From Lachnospiraceae bacterium (GTDB taxonomy: Bacteria > Bacillota > Clostridia > Lachnospirales > Lachnospiraceae): a DNA stretch of 33,843 nt. Of the stretch, positions 15,603 to 24,587 are shown in pieces; the stretch's first letter is position 1; the number at the start of each line of letters is the position of its first letter. Where the stretch lies: assembly GCA_024698345.1 (NCBI GenBank), contig JAILRH010000058.1:1-33843 (forward strand), in the 5' to 3' direction. A program made the translations under genes and the position numbers. Under the pieces are notes generated by a model, which saw only the letters and a program-made list of their open reading frames with translations, did not search any database and was not told the origin of the DNA.

Positions 15603-15929
15603 TCATCCTGCTCCGCATGCATGGCAACTAAAACCTGCGAACAAAAAACAAATTGCCCATATTGTTAATGCTGCGAAAATACTTCCCCAAAAATATCTTT
15701 TCCTCACAAACAGAATAAGAGAAATGCTTCCAAATATTATAACCAGTCTCCCCATCTCTTCAAACTGTGTTGAATCATCATGCATATTAGCAAGTTTCTG
15801 ATATCTATTACACCAGAAATCATGTGACCCTATTATATACACTGCCGTTGCGACCACGGCTATCGCCCTTATTATCAGAACAAATTTATTTATAACAGGC
15901 ATCCTGTTGATTATATCTGCTTTATCCAC
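15603..15929 (-). CDS. Small membrane protein of unknown function
   Basis: I do not recognise this 108-residue protein. It has three hydrophobic segments, at about 16-34, 63-79 and 82-102. Between the first two lies a polar loop containing a short His/Asp-rich stretch. The C-terminus is FSCHACGAG, with a C-x-x-C pair that could bind metal or form a disulfide. It follows the GH13 gene after 20 bp on the same strand and is followed by a strong terminator, so the two form a transcription unit. The link between them in function is not known. Confidence 0.6.
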   Translation of the reverse strand: MDKADIINRMPVINKFVLIIRAIAVVATAVYIIGSHDFWCNRYQKLANMHDDSTQFEEMGRLVIIFGSISLILFVRKRYFWGSIFAALTIWAICFLFAGFSCHACGAG

Positions 15930-15949
15930 TGTGCCACCTCTCTACTCAA

Positions 15950-17311
15950 TCATAAACCAGATGAAGAGAAAATAATTGGATTTCCATCACATTTCACTTT
16001 TCCGTTAACTACTTTTATCGTCTTTCCATCAATCAGATTCGTATAATCTCCTTCCTCTATGTCCACTTCAACTTCACCTGCATTTGATTTCAGACTGAAT
16101 ATTCCAACTTTTATCATTTGTGATGTATTCTTCACTTCTGAAAATTCATCTTTATTATCTTCTATGCTACTATTCTTATACTGCACCTTAGCACCGCTCA
16201 CGCGTGTCATAACTGCAATATCTGACTCGTCATATGCCTTAGCATAAAATGCATCATTACACTCTAAATACCGCTGTTTGATGTCATACAGTTTTCTCAT
16301 GAAATCACTCAAATCGACTCCGGTATCTCTGTCTATTACATCCTTATCAAAGAGGCTTGGAATAAACGTATTTGCATACTCCTGCCCGGCATATATATGG
16401 GTTGTTCCTTTCATGAAATAGACCATGGCAGTATAATTTAGCAAATCATTTCCTTTTACAAAAGATGCAATTCTTGGCTGATCATGATTTTCCAAAAATC
16501 TCATTTTGTTATAATTTGCAGGATAAATTGCCTCTTGAAAATTGACCATGTCCAAGTGATGCGACAATGTCACTTCACCTTTCAGGTATCTGTCAAAAGT
16601 TTCCCTGACATCATACTCATACTCTATATCAAAAGCTTCGTACATATCATAATCAAGCGCTGAATATATACCGTTCCTTCTTGCATAACATCCAAAGCTC
16701 TGATGTACCGTCTCAGCAAGCCAAACAAAATCAGGTTTGATTTTTGCCACCTCTCTTCTTGCCCACTTCCAGAATTCAAGAGGTATAAATGATGCAACAT
16801 CACATCTGAATCCATCCACTATCTTCGCCCACTTACAAAGACTTTCAATCTGATAGTCCCATAAATCTTTGTTATTGTAATCAAGGTCAACTATGTCTGA
16901 CCAATCCCCTATCTTATTTGAGAATTCACCCTTGTCATTCCTGTAGAAAAACTCCGGATGCTCATTTACCAAAACAGAATCCGGAGATGTATGATTGTAC
17001 ACAACGTCTATCATGCACTTCATACCACGCTTATGTATTTCATCCACCAGTTGAATAAAGTCTTCCAAGGTACCATATTCCGGATTGACCGCTCTGTAAT
17101 CTCTGTTTGCATATGGACATCCAAGTTCACCTTTCTTTCCTTCTATTCCTATCGGATGAATCGGGAGAAACCAAATGTAATCGCACCCAAGCTGTTTAAT
17201 ACGATCAAGATCTTTGATGATTGAAGTAAAAGTTCCCTCATCAGTATGGTTTCTCACATATATTCCGTATATCATCTTTTTCTGTAATTCTATGTTAGTA
17301 TCAATCGCCAT
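15950..17311 (-). CDS. GH13 alpha-amylase-family glycoside hydrolase
   Basis: The 453-residue enzyme has all four GH13 regions: DVVYNH (102-107), GFRCDVA (167-173) with nucleophile Asp171, acid/base Glu200 in WLAETV, and ENHDQ (274-278) with Asp277. It has no signal peptide, so it acts in the cytoplasm on imported oligosaccharides, probably maltodextrins or related alpha-glucans. The C-terminal 100 residues form a small beta domain, as in other GH13 members. It is somewhat shorter than secreted amylases and has no carbohydrate-binding module. Exact specificity (alpha-amylase, neopullulanase, oligo-glucosidase) cannot be decided by eye. GAGGAG precedes the ATG. Confidence 0.9.
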   Translation of the reverse strand: MAIDTNIELQKKMIYGIYVRNHTDEGTFTSIIKDLDRIKQLGCDYIWFLPIHPIGIEGKKGELGCPYANRDYRAVNPEYGTLEDFIQLVDEIHKRGMKCMIDVVYNHTSPDSVLVNEHPEFFYRNDKGEFSNKIGDWSDIVDLDYNNKDLWDYQIESLCKWAKIVDGFRCDVASFIPLEFWKWARREVAKIKPDFVWLAETVHQSFGCYARRNGIYSALDYDMYEAFDIEYEYDVRETFDRYLKGEVTLSHHLDMVNFQEAIYPANYNKMRFLENHDQPRIASFVKGNDLLNYTAMVYFMKGTTHIYAGQEYANTFIPSLFDKDVIDRDTGVDLSDFMRKLYDIKQRYLECNDAFYAKAYDESDIAVMTRVSGAKVQYKNSSIEDNKDEFSEVKNTSQMIKVGIFSLKSNAGEVEVDIEEGDYTNLIDGKTIKVVNGKVKCDGNPIIFSSSGL

Positions 17312-17455
17312 AACCTATTACTCCTCTTTTTTTGTTTTTGCATTTTTACATTATTACTATTGTCAATTACAGTATACCTTTGTTATTGTTCCTACACAAC
17401 CGGATTCAAGACTCGCTTTCTTCTTGGGGATTCCTAAATACATTGTATCGCGCAA

Positions 17456-17484
17456 TTGACTTTATCCTTTAACCATGATACTAT
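17456..17484 (+). promoter_or_regulatory. Promoter of the pheST operon
   Basis: TTGACT (17456-17461), 17 bases, TACTAT (17479-17484). This is close to the sigma-A consensus and places the transcript start near 17491, just before the T-box leader. Confidence 0.75.
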
Positions 17485-17490
17485 TATTCC

Positions 17491-17785
17491 GTTAGGCTGT
17501 GAACTTATGTGAGTACGGATGGACACTGCATTTCAGAGAGGAATGTCACCGGCTGCAAGCATTCTATGTATTTCATTTCGGAATTTTCAATATGGGAGCC
17601 TTCTGGCGAAAAGCTGTTGCGTTAAGTCAGATGCTTTGTGTAGCAAACACTTTTACACTTTTAGAGTGCAGAGTCATCATGGAAAGTTTTTTCAGACTTC
17701 CACTTATATATTTTTAAGACTCTGAAATAGGGTGGTACCGCGATTTACATCGTCCCTTGTATTTTACAAGTGATGGTGTTTTTTT
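17491..17785 (+). promoter_or_regulatory. T-box riboswitch (phenylalanine, pheST)
   Basis: The leader holds the canonical T-box AGGGTGGTACCGCG at 17729-17742, whose TGGT pairs with the free CCA end of uncharged tRNA. Stem I is recognisable by the AGAGAGG segment, the distal GAATG/CATTC stem and its ACCGGCTGCAAG loop (17541-17563). TTC triplets at 17572-17574 and 17577-17579 lie on the 3' side, where the Phe specifier is expected. A terminator hairpin (CTTGTA-TTT-TACAAG with flanking pairs, 17747-17779) and seven T follow. Low charged tRNA-Phe would favour the antiterminator and expression of pheST. The exact specifier assignment is not modelled. Confidence 0.9.
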
Positions 17786-17795
17786 GTTTTATGAG

Positions 17796-17876
17796 CCATG
17801 CACACAGAAAAATAAATACAAACCAAGAATGCTCGCATTCTTGGAAGTATTTATTTTTCTGTGTATATGGGGAACC
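17796..17876. repeat. Long near-perfect hairpin between T-box and pheS
   Basis: CACACAGAAAAATAAATAC pairs with GTATTTATTTTTCTGTG plus two more bases, and inside it CCAAGAATGC pairs with GCATTCTTGG around TC. Together about 29 paired bases per arm, with only two small interior unpaired stretches. No T-run follows, so it is not a terminator. It lies after the T-box terminator and before the pheS ribosome-binding site. Confidence 0.8.
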
Positions 17877-17892
17877 CATACAGCGAGAAGTA

Positions 17893-17949
17893 ACTGCGAA
17901 GCAGTGGATTCGAGCTGCATGGCGTATACTTGCAGCGAATTACTACTGC
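17893..17949. repeat. Alternative hairpins just before pheS
   Basis: ACTGC-GAA-GCAGT (17893-17905) is a perfect small hairpin. The same GCAGT also starts the segment 17901-17918, which pairs imperfectly with GCAGCGAATTACTACTGC (17932-17949). The two folds exclude each other. Upstream, ATGGG-GAA-CCCAT makes a third small hairpin. The region looks like a decayed palindromic repeat. Confidence 0.5.
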
Positions 17950-17986
17950 AAATGGAGCAAAAGCACCTACTGAAAGGAGATTATTT

Positions 17987-19024
17987 ATGAAAGAAAAAAT
18001 CAATTCGATTTTTGAGGAAGCAAAAGCTAAGATTTCTTCTGCTGCCAATGAAAGTGAATTGCAGAATGTTAAGACTGCATTCGTTGGAAAACAGGGTTCA
18101 CTTAGTCTTCTTATGAAAGAGCTTCCAAAGGTTGACGTTTCATTGAGACCTGAGATGGGTAAATTACTCAATCAGGTAAAAAATCAGGTTACTGAGTTAA
18201 TCGACACAAAGAGAACTGAGCTCAAATTAAAAGCTTCTGAAGTCTCAGCAGACTTTGACTGTTCTGTTCCGGGACTGCTACCACAGGCAGGTGGTTTACA
18301 TCCAATTACACAGATGTGTTACGACTTAAATGATGCATTCCGCTCAATGGGATTTGAAGTCTTCCAGGAAGACGATATTACAAGTGAGATGTATGCATTT
18401 GATAAATTGAACTTCCCTGACAATCATCCTGCTCGTGAAAGCATGGATACATATTGGATTGAGGGACATGACAGCGGATCTACAAATGAAAAGCTCTGTC
18501 TGAGACCTCACCTTACAGGTGGAAGTGTAAGATACATGCAGACACACAAACCACCTTACCGTTTCGTTTATCCGGGACGTGTTTACCGTAACGAGACAAC
18601 TGATGCTCATCATGAGAGAGCTTTCTTCCAGTATGAAGCTCTTATCGTTGACAAAGACATCACATTTACTTCAGGTAAGGTTCTTATCCAGACTATCTTA
18701 AGTAAGGTATTTGGAAGAGAGGTTCCTGTAAGAATGCGTTCGGGATTCTTCCCATTTGTTGAGCCTGGTTTCGAAATCGACATGGAATGTCAGGTTTGCG
18801 GCGGAAAAGGTTGTAGTGTATGTAAGCATGTTGGTTGGATTGAGGTTATGCCGGGTGGTTCACCACATCCAAACGTTCTTCGTGCAGCAGGACTTGATCC
18901 TGATGAGTACACAGGTTTCTATGTAAATATCGGTTTAGACAGATTGGTAATGATGCGTTACGGAGTAGATGATGTAAGATTATTCCACAGTGCAGACTTA
19001 CGTTTCTTGAAGCAGTTCAGATAA
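17987..19024 (+). CDS. pheS: Phenylalanyl-tRNA synthetase alpha subunit
   Basis: The start is set at ATG 17987 because AAAGGAG lies seven bases upstream; an in-frame ATG at 17930 lies in hairpin-forming leader and has no such site. The 345-residue protein has an N-terminal coiled-coil arm (about 1-90) and the class II catalytic core: motif 2 with VYRNETTDAHHERAFFQYEA, and motif 3 near the end with GLDRLVMMRYGVDDVR. It pairs with PheT in an alpha2-beta2 enzyme that charges tRNA-Phe. pheT starts 10 bp downstream with GGAGG between them. Expression is controlled by the T-box. Confidence 0.96.
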   Translation: MKEKINSIFEEAKAKISSAANESELQNVKTAFVGKQGSLSLLMKELPKVDVSLRPEMGKLLNQVKNQVTELIDTKRTELKLKASEVSADFDCSVPGLLPQAGGLHPITQMCYDLNDAFRSMGFEVFQEDDITSEMYAFDKLNFPDNHPARESMDTYWIEGHDSGSTNEKLCLRPHLTGGSVRYMQTHKPPYRFVYPGRVYRNETTDAHHERAFFQYEALIVDKDITFTSGKVLIQTILSKVFGREVPVRMRSGFFPFVEPGFEIDMECQVCGGKGCSVCKHVGWIEVMPGGSPHPNVLRAAGLDPDEYTGFYVNIGLDRLVMMRYGVDDVRLFHSADLRFLKQFR

Positions 19025-19034
19025 GGAGGAGAAT

Positions 19035-21479
19035 ATGAAATTATCATTATCATGGATTAAGGATTATGTAAATCTCCCAGAGGATACAGATCTGAAACAA
19101 TTAGCATACGACCTCACAATGGATACAGTAGAGGTTGAAGATGTAGAATATATGGCACGTCGTTTTGACAACATGGTTGTTGGTATTATCGAGGCAATCG
19201 AGCCACATCCAAACGCAGACAAATTAAGAGTTTGCAAGGTTGATATAGGTGACGGTGAAATCAAAGATATCGTTTGCGGTGGTATTAATCTTGAAGTTGG
19301 AATGAGAGTTGCAGTTTCATGTCCGGGTGCTGTTGTTCGTTGGCATGGAGAGGGCGAACCTGTAGTAATCAAGAATTCAAAACTTCGTGGTGTGGCTTCT
19401 TACGGTATGATTTGTGCTTCTGATGAAATTGGTCTTGGCGATTTATTCCCGGCAAATGAAGAAGCAGAAATATTGGATTTATCAGCATTTGAAGTACCTG
19501 CAGGTACACCTATTTCAGATGCTCTTGACTTAAATGATGTTATTCTTGAAATTGATAACAAGTCAATGACAAACAGACCTGACCTTTGGGGTCATTACGG
19601 AATTGCCCGTGAAATCGCGGCACTGTATAATCTTCCATTAAAGGAAATCACACCTTTTGTTCCGGATGTTGCTTCTGATTTCAATGTTGACATTGAAGAT
19701 ACAGACAGATGTCCAAGATACATCGGTGTTTCAATGACAGGCGTTTCAGTTAAGCCTGCTCCATATCAGATGCAGAACCGTATCTGGAAAGTTGGAATGA
19801 GACCTATCAATGCATTAGTTGATATTACAAACTATGTAATGTTAGCAACAGGTAATCCAACTCATGCTTTTGATGCGACACAGATTTCAGACCACATTGT
19901 TGTAAGACGTGCTGCAGAAAATGAGAAATTATTACTTTTAAATGACAAAGAATTAGAACTTTGCAATGATGATCTTGTAATCACAGACGCAGAGGGACCT
20001 GTTGCTCTTGCCGGTGTTATGGGTGGAGCAAAAGATTCTATCTTACCTACAACAGAGCAGGTTATTTTAGAAGTTGCAAACTTTGAATCAACAGGCATCA
20101 GAAGAACTGCTCTTCGCTACGATAACAGAACCGAGGCTTCATCAAGATATGAAAAAGCTATCGATCCTGAGAGATGCGATCAGGCACTCGCACTCAGCAT
20201 GCAGTACTTCAAGGAAATCTATCCTGAAGTTCAGGTTACAGGTTTCTGCGACAAATACGAAAAGAAACTCGACAGAGCCCAAATCGACGTTAGCCTTACA
20301 TGGCTTGAGAAGCGTCTTGGTAAACACCTTACAAATGATGAAATTGAAAACAAGTTAGGATTACTTGGATTCGATGTTACAATTGACGGAGATAACATGC
20401 ACGTTGTTGCACCTACATGGCGTTCAACAGGCGATATTTCAATCAAGGATGACGTAATGGAAGAAGTTGCAAGAATGTATGGTTATGACAATTTCGAAGC
20501 AACACCATTTACAACATCTTTTGAAGGAGCAATCAACCAGAAAGATATCGATTTAGTAAGAAATATAAAAGAGTACCTTGCTATTCGTTGCGGAATGCAG
20601 GAAGTATACACATACCCATGGATGAACGACACATTTGTAAATGCAGTTCTTCAGAATACTGACGGAGTATTAAAACTTTCTACTCCTCCTGCTCCAAACT
20701 TAAGTTACATCCGTTCTTCACTTCTTCCAAACCTTTGCGAAGCCGTAGTGAAAAACGAGAGATACTTTGATGATTTTTCAATTTTTGAGGAAGCTCAGGT
20801 ATTCTATGATAGAGACTACAGTTCACCATATGACGCGACTGAATCCCTTCCTTCTCAGAAGAGAAAAATAGCTGCTGCATTTGCAACAGGTACAAAGAAA
20901 ATTGATGTACTATTCAGAGAGGCTAAAGGTGTTCTTGAGTATATGTCACGTTACACACACATGGAAGAGTTCACATTCAAAAAAGTTGAAAAGCCTGTAT
21001 GGGCAGACAATGTTGTTTGGATGAACATCTTCGTTGGAGATGACTGCATCGGTGAAATGGGACTTTTATCAAAGAAAGTTTCTATGGACTGTGGTATCAA
21101 GAATCTCTCAGTTATTCTCTTTGAGATTGATTCAACAATGCTCAAGCCATTGATTTCAAGGACTAACAAGTTTGAGCACCTTGCTGAATATCCTGAGACA
21201 GACTACGATGTATCAATGCTCTTCGATGTAAATACAACATGGGCAGATATCTATGATGCAATCATGGGACCAAAGAAGGCTGCTGCTCTTCTTAAGGATG
21301 CTGCATTTGTTGATGAGTACAGAGGAAAACAGATTCCTGCAGGAAAGAAATCTGTAACTATCAGACTTACAATCGGTTCAGAAGAGAAGACTCTTACTTC
21401 TCAGGAAATCGAAAAAGTTGCCGGTCAGGTATTATCAAAACTTGGCAAGAAAGTCGGTGGAGAATTGAGAACACAGTAA
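19035..21479 (+). CDS. pheT: Phenylalanyl-tRNA synthetase beta subunit
   Basis: The 814-residue protein has the usual order of domains: N-terminal region with an EMAP-like tRNA-binding domain (about 40-150), B3/4 editing domain (about 205-380), B5 domain (about 400-475), the inactive class II-like core (about 480-680) and the C-terminal ferredoxin-like anticodon-binding domain (about 720-812, with HLAEYPETDYDVSMLFD and KSVTIRLTIGS). Length fits the bacterial family. It forms the heterotetramer with PheS and carries tyrosine editing. It is the second and last gene of the operon; a strong terminator starts 32 bp after its stop. Confidence 0.97.
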   Translation: MKLSLSWIKDYVNLPEDTDLKQLAYDLTMDTVEVEDVEYMARRFDNMVVGIIEAIEPHPNADKLRVCKVDIGDGEIKDIVCGGINLEVGMRVAVSCPGAVVRWHGEGEPVVIKNSKLRGVASYGMICASDEIGLGDLFPANEEAEILDLSAFEVPAGTPISDALDLNDVILEIDNKSMTNRPDLWGHYGIAREIAALYNLPLKEITPFVPDVASDFNVDIEDTDRCPRYIGVSMTGVSVKPAPYQMQNRIWKVGMRPINALVDITNYVMLATGNPTHAFDATQISDHIVVRRAAENEKLLLLNDKELELCNDDLVITDAEGPVALAGVMGGAKDSILPTTEQVILEVANFESTGIRRTALRYDNRTEASSRYEKAIDPERCDQALALSMQYFKEIYPEVQVTGFCDKYEKKLDRAQIDVSLTWLEKRLGKHLTNDEIENKLGLLGFDVTIDGDNMHVVAPTWRSTGDISIKDDVMEEVARMYGYDNFEATPFTTSFEGAINQKDIDLVRNIKEYLAIRCGMQEVYTYPWMNDTFVNAVLQNTDGVLKLSTPPAPNLSYIRSSLLPNLCEAVVKNERYFDDFSIFEEAQVFYDRDYSSPYDATESLPSQKRKIAAAFATGTKKIDVLFREAKGVLEYMSRYTHMEEFTFKKVEKPVWADNVVWMNIFVGDDCIGEMGLLSKKVSMDCGIKNLSVILFEIDSTMLKPLISRTNKFEHLAEYPETDYDVSMLFDVNTTWADIYDAIMGPKKAAALLKDAAFVDEYRGKQIPAGKKSVTIRLTIGSEEKTLTSQEIEKVAGQVLSKLGKKVGGELRTQ

Positions 21480-21510
21480 TATTGATTACGTGTTAATTAC
21501 TTTTTTAAAT

Positions 21511-21560
21511 AAAAACAGCGTTAGGTTTGTAAGAATTTCAACAAACCTGACGCTGTTTTT
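21511..21560. terminator. Intrinsic terminator of pheST
   Basis: AACAGCGT-x-AGGTTTGT pairs with ACAAACCT-x-ACGCTGTT, followed by TTTTTG. A-run and T-run on the two sides mean it can work in both directions, so it may also serve the convergent GT-C gene. Confidence 0.9.
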
Positions 21561-21710
21561 GTATGATCTTATATGAACTTGCATAATCTTATATGATTTT
21601 ATATGATCTTATATGAACTTGCATAATCTTGAATTATCTTATATTATCTTATATTATCTTGAATCATCTCATACTATCTTATATTATCTTGAATTATCAT
21701 TTATTAGTTT
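21561..21710. repeat. 10-bp tandem array, 15 units, AT-rich
   Basis: Fifteen consecutive blocks of exactly 10 bp follow the pattern NNATNATCTT, with ATATTATCTT, GAATTATCTT and ATATGATCTT the commonest. A 26-bp segment (GATCTTATATGAACTTGCAT plus six bases) occurs twice, 40 bp apart. The array fills the space between the pheT terminator and the stop of the convergent GT-C gene. Confidence 0.85.
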
Positions 21711-21718
21711 TACTGTTA

Positions 21719-23434
21719 TTATTCTATCTCTGCCCCTTTGGCATTCAATGCATACTCTTCTTCTCTTAATTTCTTTTTTCGATATAATGCAAATATTGAA
21801 ATGGCAATAAAGGATAAATAGCTAATCCACGAAGACACTTTCTGAATTGTTGTTCCGACGTATGTTATGGTTAATTTATTACATTTCAGATTCTCAACCG
21901 TGAGCAAACCGTCTTCACTTTTGTATGGATAAGTTCTGTTACCATCGGATACTTCATATCCGACATAACAATTTATTGGAAATACTACCTTTCCGTCTAT
22001 TGCATCAAATGTGAATTTATTCCCGTTTCTCTTAATGTTATATTTATCATAATAACTCAACATTAATTCATTATCCCACACACGTTTTCCATCTACATAC
22101 TCCATTATTCTGTCTTTCACATCATTAGGCAGATATTCTCCCTGACCAATACTGTGATTATCATTCAATTCCATATTATCAACCGGTGAACGCACTAGAA
22201 TTGTCAATGACACCATCCATATTGCGAAAATTGACACAATCATTAATATCGTAACAATTCTGTCCCTGTGCGCCAAAACTAAATAAAGTGCAAAAGGAAG
22301 TCCGCAAAATGTCAGCATTCTAACCGGAAATTGAATAATATTAACCTGAGGAATAAGCGCTTCCAATACTCCCCAGAAAAACAAATCTGTGCATGTAAAT
22401 AAAATAAATACATTTGTCATTAGCAGTTTAGACTTATAATTCTTTTTATAAGTAAATATAACAATGACAATCAGCAATAATATTGTTGCAATCACAGAAA
22501 CAACATCACTGTTATTACACAATGACAAAGCATTGCTTTTTACTAATCCAAATGTCTTTTCCCCTGTCATATAATACATTGTTGTATTACTCTGCATTTC
22601 AAGTATGGGAAGAATTGTAACCAACGCCGATACGATTGTCAGAATCGCATTTATGCCCGTGTACAAAACTATCTTTGGATAATCTATTATTTTTTTTATG
22701 TTTAAAATATAATATCCTGCTAAAAATACACAAGTAATTATGGTTGAGACAAAATGCGCATTAAACAATGTAATCATTCCAAAAAATAATGCAAAACTAA
22801 ATCTCTTATTGTAAAAAATCTCATATATTCCAAGCACAATAATTGGCCACGCAATATATGCCTGTGCCTCTCCTAATCCCTCTCTTCCAATAAACACCCA
22901 CAGTCTTCCAGGAAATAATATGTAAAATAATGTTGATATAAATATAATGGCTCTTTGCATTTCAATCTTCTGATATTTGAATACTTTGCCGATACAATAA
23001 TAGAAACTTAAACCGGAAGTAAAAGTAATAAAAACTTTGTACAACAAAATTGCATTATAGTATCCAATTCCAAACTTGGCCAATACTGCAAAAGGATACA
23101 TAAAAATATCCGGATAAAAGAGCCCCAAAGGATATCCCGATTGAAAATATGTATTAGAATACATAAGTGGTTTCAAATTATCGAAAGATATCTCTTTTGA
23201 CAATGCAAGCAACCTCTCGTAATGAAAAGCTCCGTCGCAATACATATCAAATAAGAAAAAGCGTGGCAGTATTAAAAACACCGAAATTGCAAAAAATATA
23301 AGCAAAGCCACTCTATCATTTATTTTTGCTTCTATCTTATCCAAAAATATATTGTTTGTTTCAATTGTCTTTTTTGTAAACGATTTATTATTTACATTTG
23401 ATGTTGATACACTTGTCATATTATTATCTCTCAT
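21719..23434 (-). CDS. GT-C/YfhO-like multi-TM membrane protein
   Basis: This 571-residue protein has about eleven to twelve membrane segments and a first external loop with D67-G-A-F-H71-x-x-R74, the acid/His pattern seen in membrane proteins related to GT-C glycosyltransferases (YfhO and 6-pyruvoyl-tetrahydropterin-synthase-related families). A polar C-terminal domain of about 100 residues (430-530) precedes the last TM. Such proteins use lipid-linked sugars to glycosylate lipids or polymers outside the membrane. Donor and acceptor are unknown. It is the second gene after the acyltransferase (23-bp gap). MRDNN is the annotated start; M6 is possible. Confidence 0.65.
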   Translation of the reverse strand: MRDNNMTSVSTSNVNNKSFTKKTIETNNIFLDKIEAKINDRVALLIFFAISVFLILPRFFLFDMYCDGAFHYERLLALSKEISFDNLKPLMYSNTYFQSGYPLGLFYPDIFMYPFAVLAKFGIGYYNAILLYKVFITFTSGLSFYYCIGKVFKYQKIEMQRAIIFISTLFYILFPGRLWVFIGREGLGEAQAYIAWPIIVLGIYEIFYNKRFSFALFFGMITLFNAHFVSTIITCVFLAGYYILNIKKIIDYPKIVLYTGINAILTIVSALVTILPILEMQSNTTMYYMTGEKTFGLVKSNALSLCNNSDVVSVIATILLLIVIVIFTYKKNYKSKLLMTNVFILFTCTDLFFWGVLEALIPQVNIIQFPVRMLTFCGLPFALYLVLAHRDRIVTILMIVSIFAIWMVSLTILVRSPVDNMELNDNHSIGQGEYLPNDVKDRIMEYVDGKRVWDNELMLSYYDKYNIKRNGNKFTFDAIDGKVVFPINCYVGYEVSDGNRTYPYKSEDGLLTVENLKCNKLTITYVGTTIQKVSSWISYLSFIAISIFALYRKKKLREEEYALNAKGAEIE

Positions 23435-23457
23435 CCTTTTTTCATTTTCAAAGACAC

Positions 23458-24429
23458 CTACTCAGTAAATCTTCTTACCCGCAACTTCACTTTTTTTAGA
23501 GGAAGTGACATCTGCTTGGTTATATATTTTAATTCAATTTTATTGGTAAGTTTTCTCAACAAACATGCTCCAAGATATGTTCCCACAAAAACAATAATTA
23601 CGTATATCGGCTTAGGTATATTACAATAACGTAAGCAATACTGTATTATAATTGGATGAACCAAATACATTTCGTACGAACAGGTACATGCATTAATCAC
23701 TTTTGTATTCTCACATTTTATTATAAGCTCCATATGATAAAATAATAATCCTGCAAGACAAGGTAGCGTATAATTAGACACTATAAATAATGTCATACCA
23801 TCAAACACGCTAAAATAAATATTTAAATATAATAACACTAGCGCAACCAATTCAACTAATATTAAATATCTATTTTTTTTCAAAAATTCATTAATTGATT
23901 CTTGTTTTGTTGCAATAATCCATCCTACGATAAAGGCTAACGGCAAGATACGATTAGGATCATTTTCAAATCCACTTACCAGCATTGCCGAAGTTATCCA
24001 AGTTAAAAATCCTAATAAAATATACCTGTTACTGTTCTCGTTAACCCGTAACATTATTTTTCTAAAAATATAATATGTTATATATATGTACAAAATGCTC
24101 TTTACATACCAGTGGTAGTTACATCCAAAATTGAAATATAAAAACTTCCATAGTATCGTTGGATTAAAGCCTCTATACTCTATCAATACCTGGTATATTA
24201 AATACATGAAATAGAATGGAACAAAAATACGAATAAACTTCTTTTTAAAAAAATCATCTAAATAATCTTTGCGATTAATAGTGCAATATGCCAAACCATA
24301 TCCCGAAAAAAAATAAAAAATCCCCACTCCAATAAAGCCAATACCGGACAAAAATGGATGGATACGAAGATGTCCAAATATTATCCATATACTTGCCACA
24401 AATTTTAAAACTATACTATTATTCTTCAT
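23458..24429 (-). CDS. Acyltransferase-3 family membrane protein
   Basis: The 323-residue protein has about ten membrane segments. It shows the N-terminal pattern of this family, with L-K-F-V-A-S-x-W-I-I-F-G-H20 and a following GVGIFYFFSGYGLAY segment. The His and the FFxSGY block are the family hallmarks. Members move O-acyl groups (acetyl or succinyl) onto extracellular sugars or lipids. GGAG precedes the ATG, and a promoter at 24468-24496 is clear. It starts the leftward arm of the divergent region opposite the lipid operon. The target of acylation is not known; base composition looks more AT-rich than in neighbouring genes. Confidence 0.85.
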   Translation of the reverse strand: MKNNSIVLKFVASIWIIFGHLRIHPFLSGIGFIGVGIFYFFSGYGLAYCTINRKDYLDDFFKKKFIRIFVPFYFMYLIYQVLIEYRGFNPTILWKFLYFNFGCNYHWYVKSILYIYITYYIFRKIMLRVNENSNRYILLGFLTWITSAMLVSGFENDPNRILPLAFIVGWIIATKQESINEFLKKNRYLILVELVALVLLYLNIYFSVFDGMTLFIVSNYTLPCLAGLLFYHMELIIKCENTKVINACTCSYEMYLVHPIIIQYCLRYCNIPKPIYVIIVFVGTYLGACLLRKLTNKIELKYITKQMSLPLKKVKLRVRRFTE

Positions 24430-24467
24430 CTTATGCTCCTATAAAAATAAGATAATTACATATAACT

Positions 24468-24496
24468 ATTTTACAATAATGTCCATAAAAATCCAA
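24468..24496 (-). promoter_or_regulatory. Leftward promoter of the acyltransferase operon
   Basis: On the minus strand TTGGAT (24491-24496), 17 bases, TAAAAT (24468-24473). Optimal spacing and good boxes. It starts about 30 bp ahead of the AGGAG site. Confidence 0.65.
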
Positions 24497-24515
24497 TTAT
24501 AATTTTCCTGCTTTA

Positions 24516-24544
24516 TATACATTCACTGTCACTTATTGTATAAT
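24516..24544 (+). promoter_or_regulatory. Rightward promoter of the lipid operon
   Basis: TATACA (24516-24521), 17 bases, TATAAT (24539-24544). The -10 is perfect and the -35 matches at four positions. The two -35 boxes of the divergent promoters are 19 bp apart, so one regulator could control both arms. Confidence 0.7.
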
Positions 24545-24587
24545 TGTTCTGTTACGATTTTATAAAAAAGAGAGGTTAAAAATCAAC

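Noticed and set aside
17930..17986. Upstream ATG extending pheS by 19 codons
   Set aside because: No ribosome-binding site, and the extra residues are not part of PheS; the ATG at 17987 has AAAGGAG.
17499..17990. Several short frames in the pheS leader
   Set aside because: They lie in the T-box and hairpin region, where conserved RNA elements explain the sequence.
21561..21710. CRISPR array
   Set aside because: Units are contiguous 10-bp repeats without spacers and there are no cas genes.
21613..21810. Open frame with repeating NLELSYIILYYLES residues
   Set aside because: It is produced by the 10-bp repeat array and then runs antisense into the GT-C gene; no start signal.
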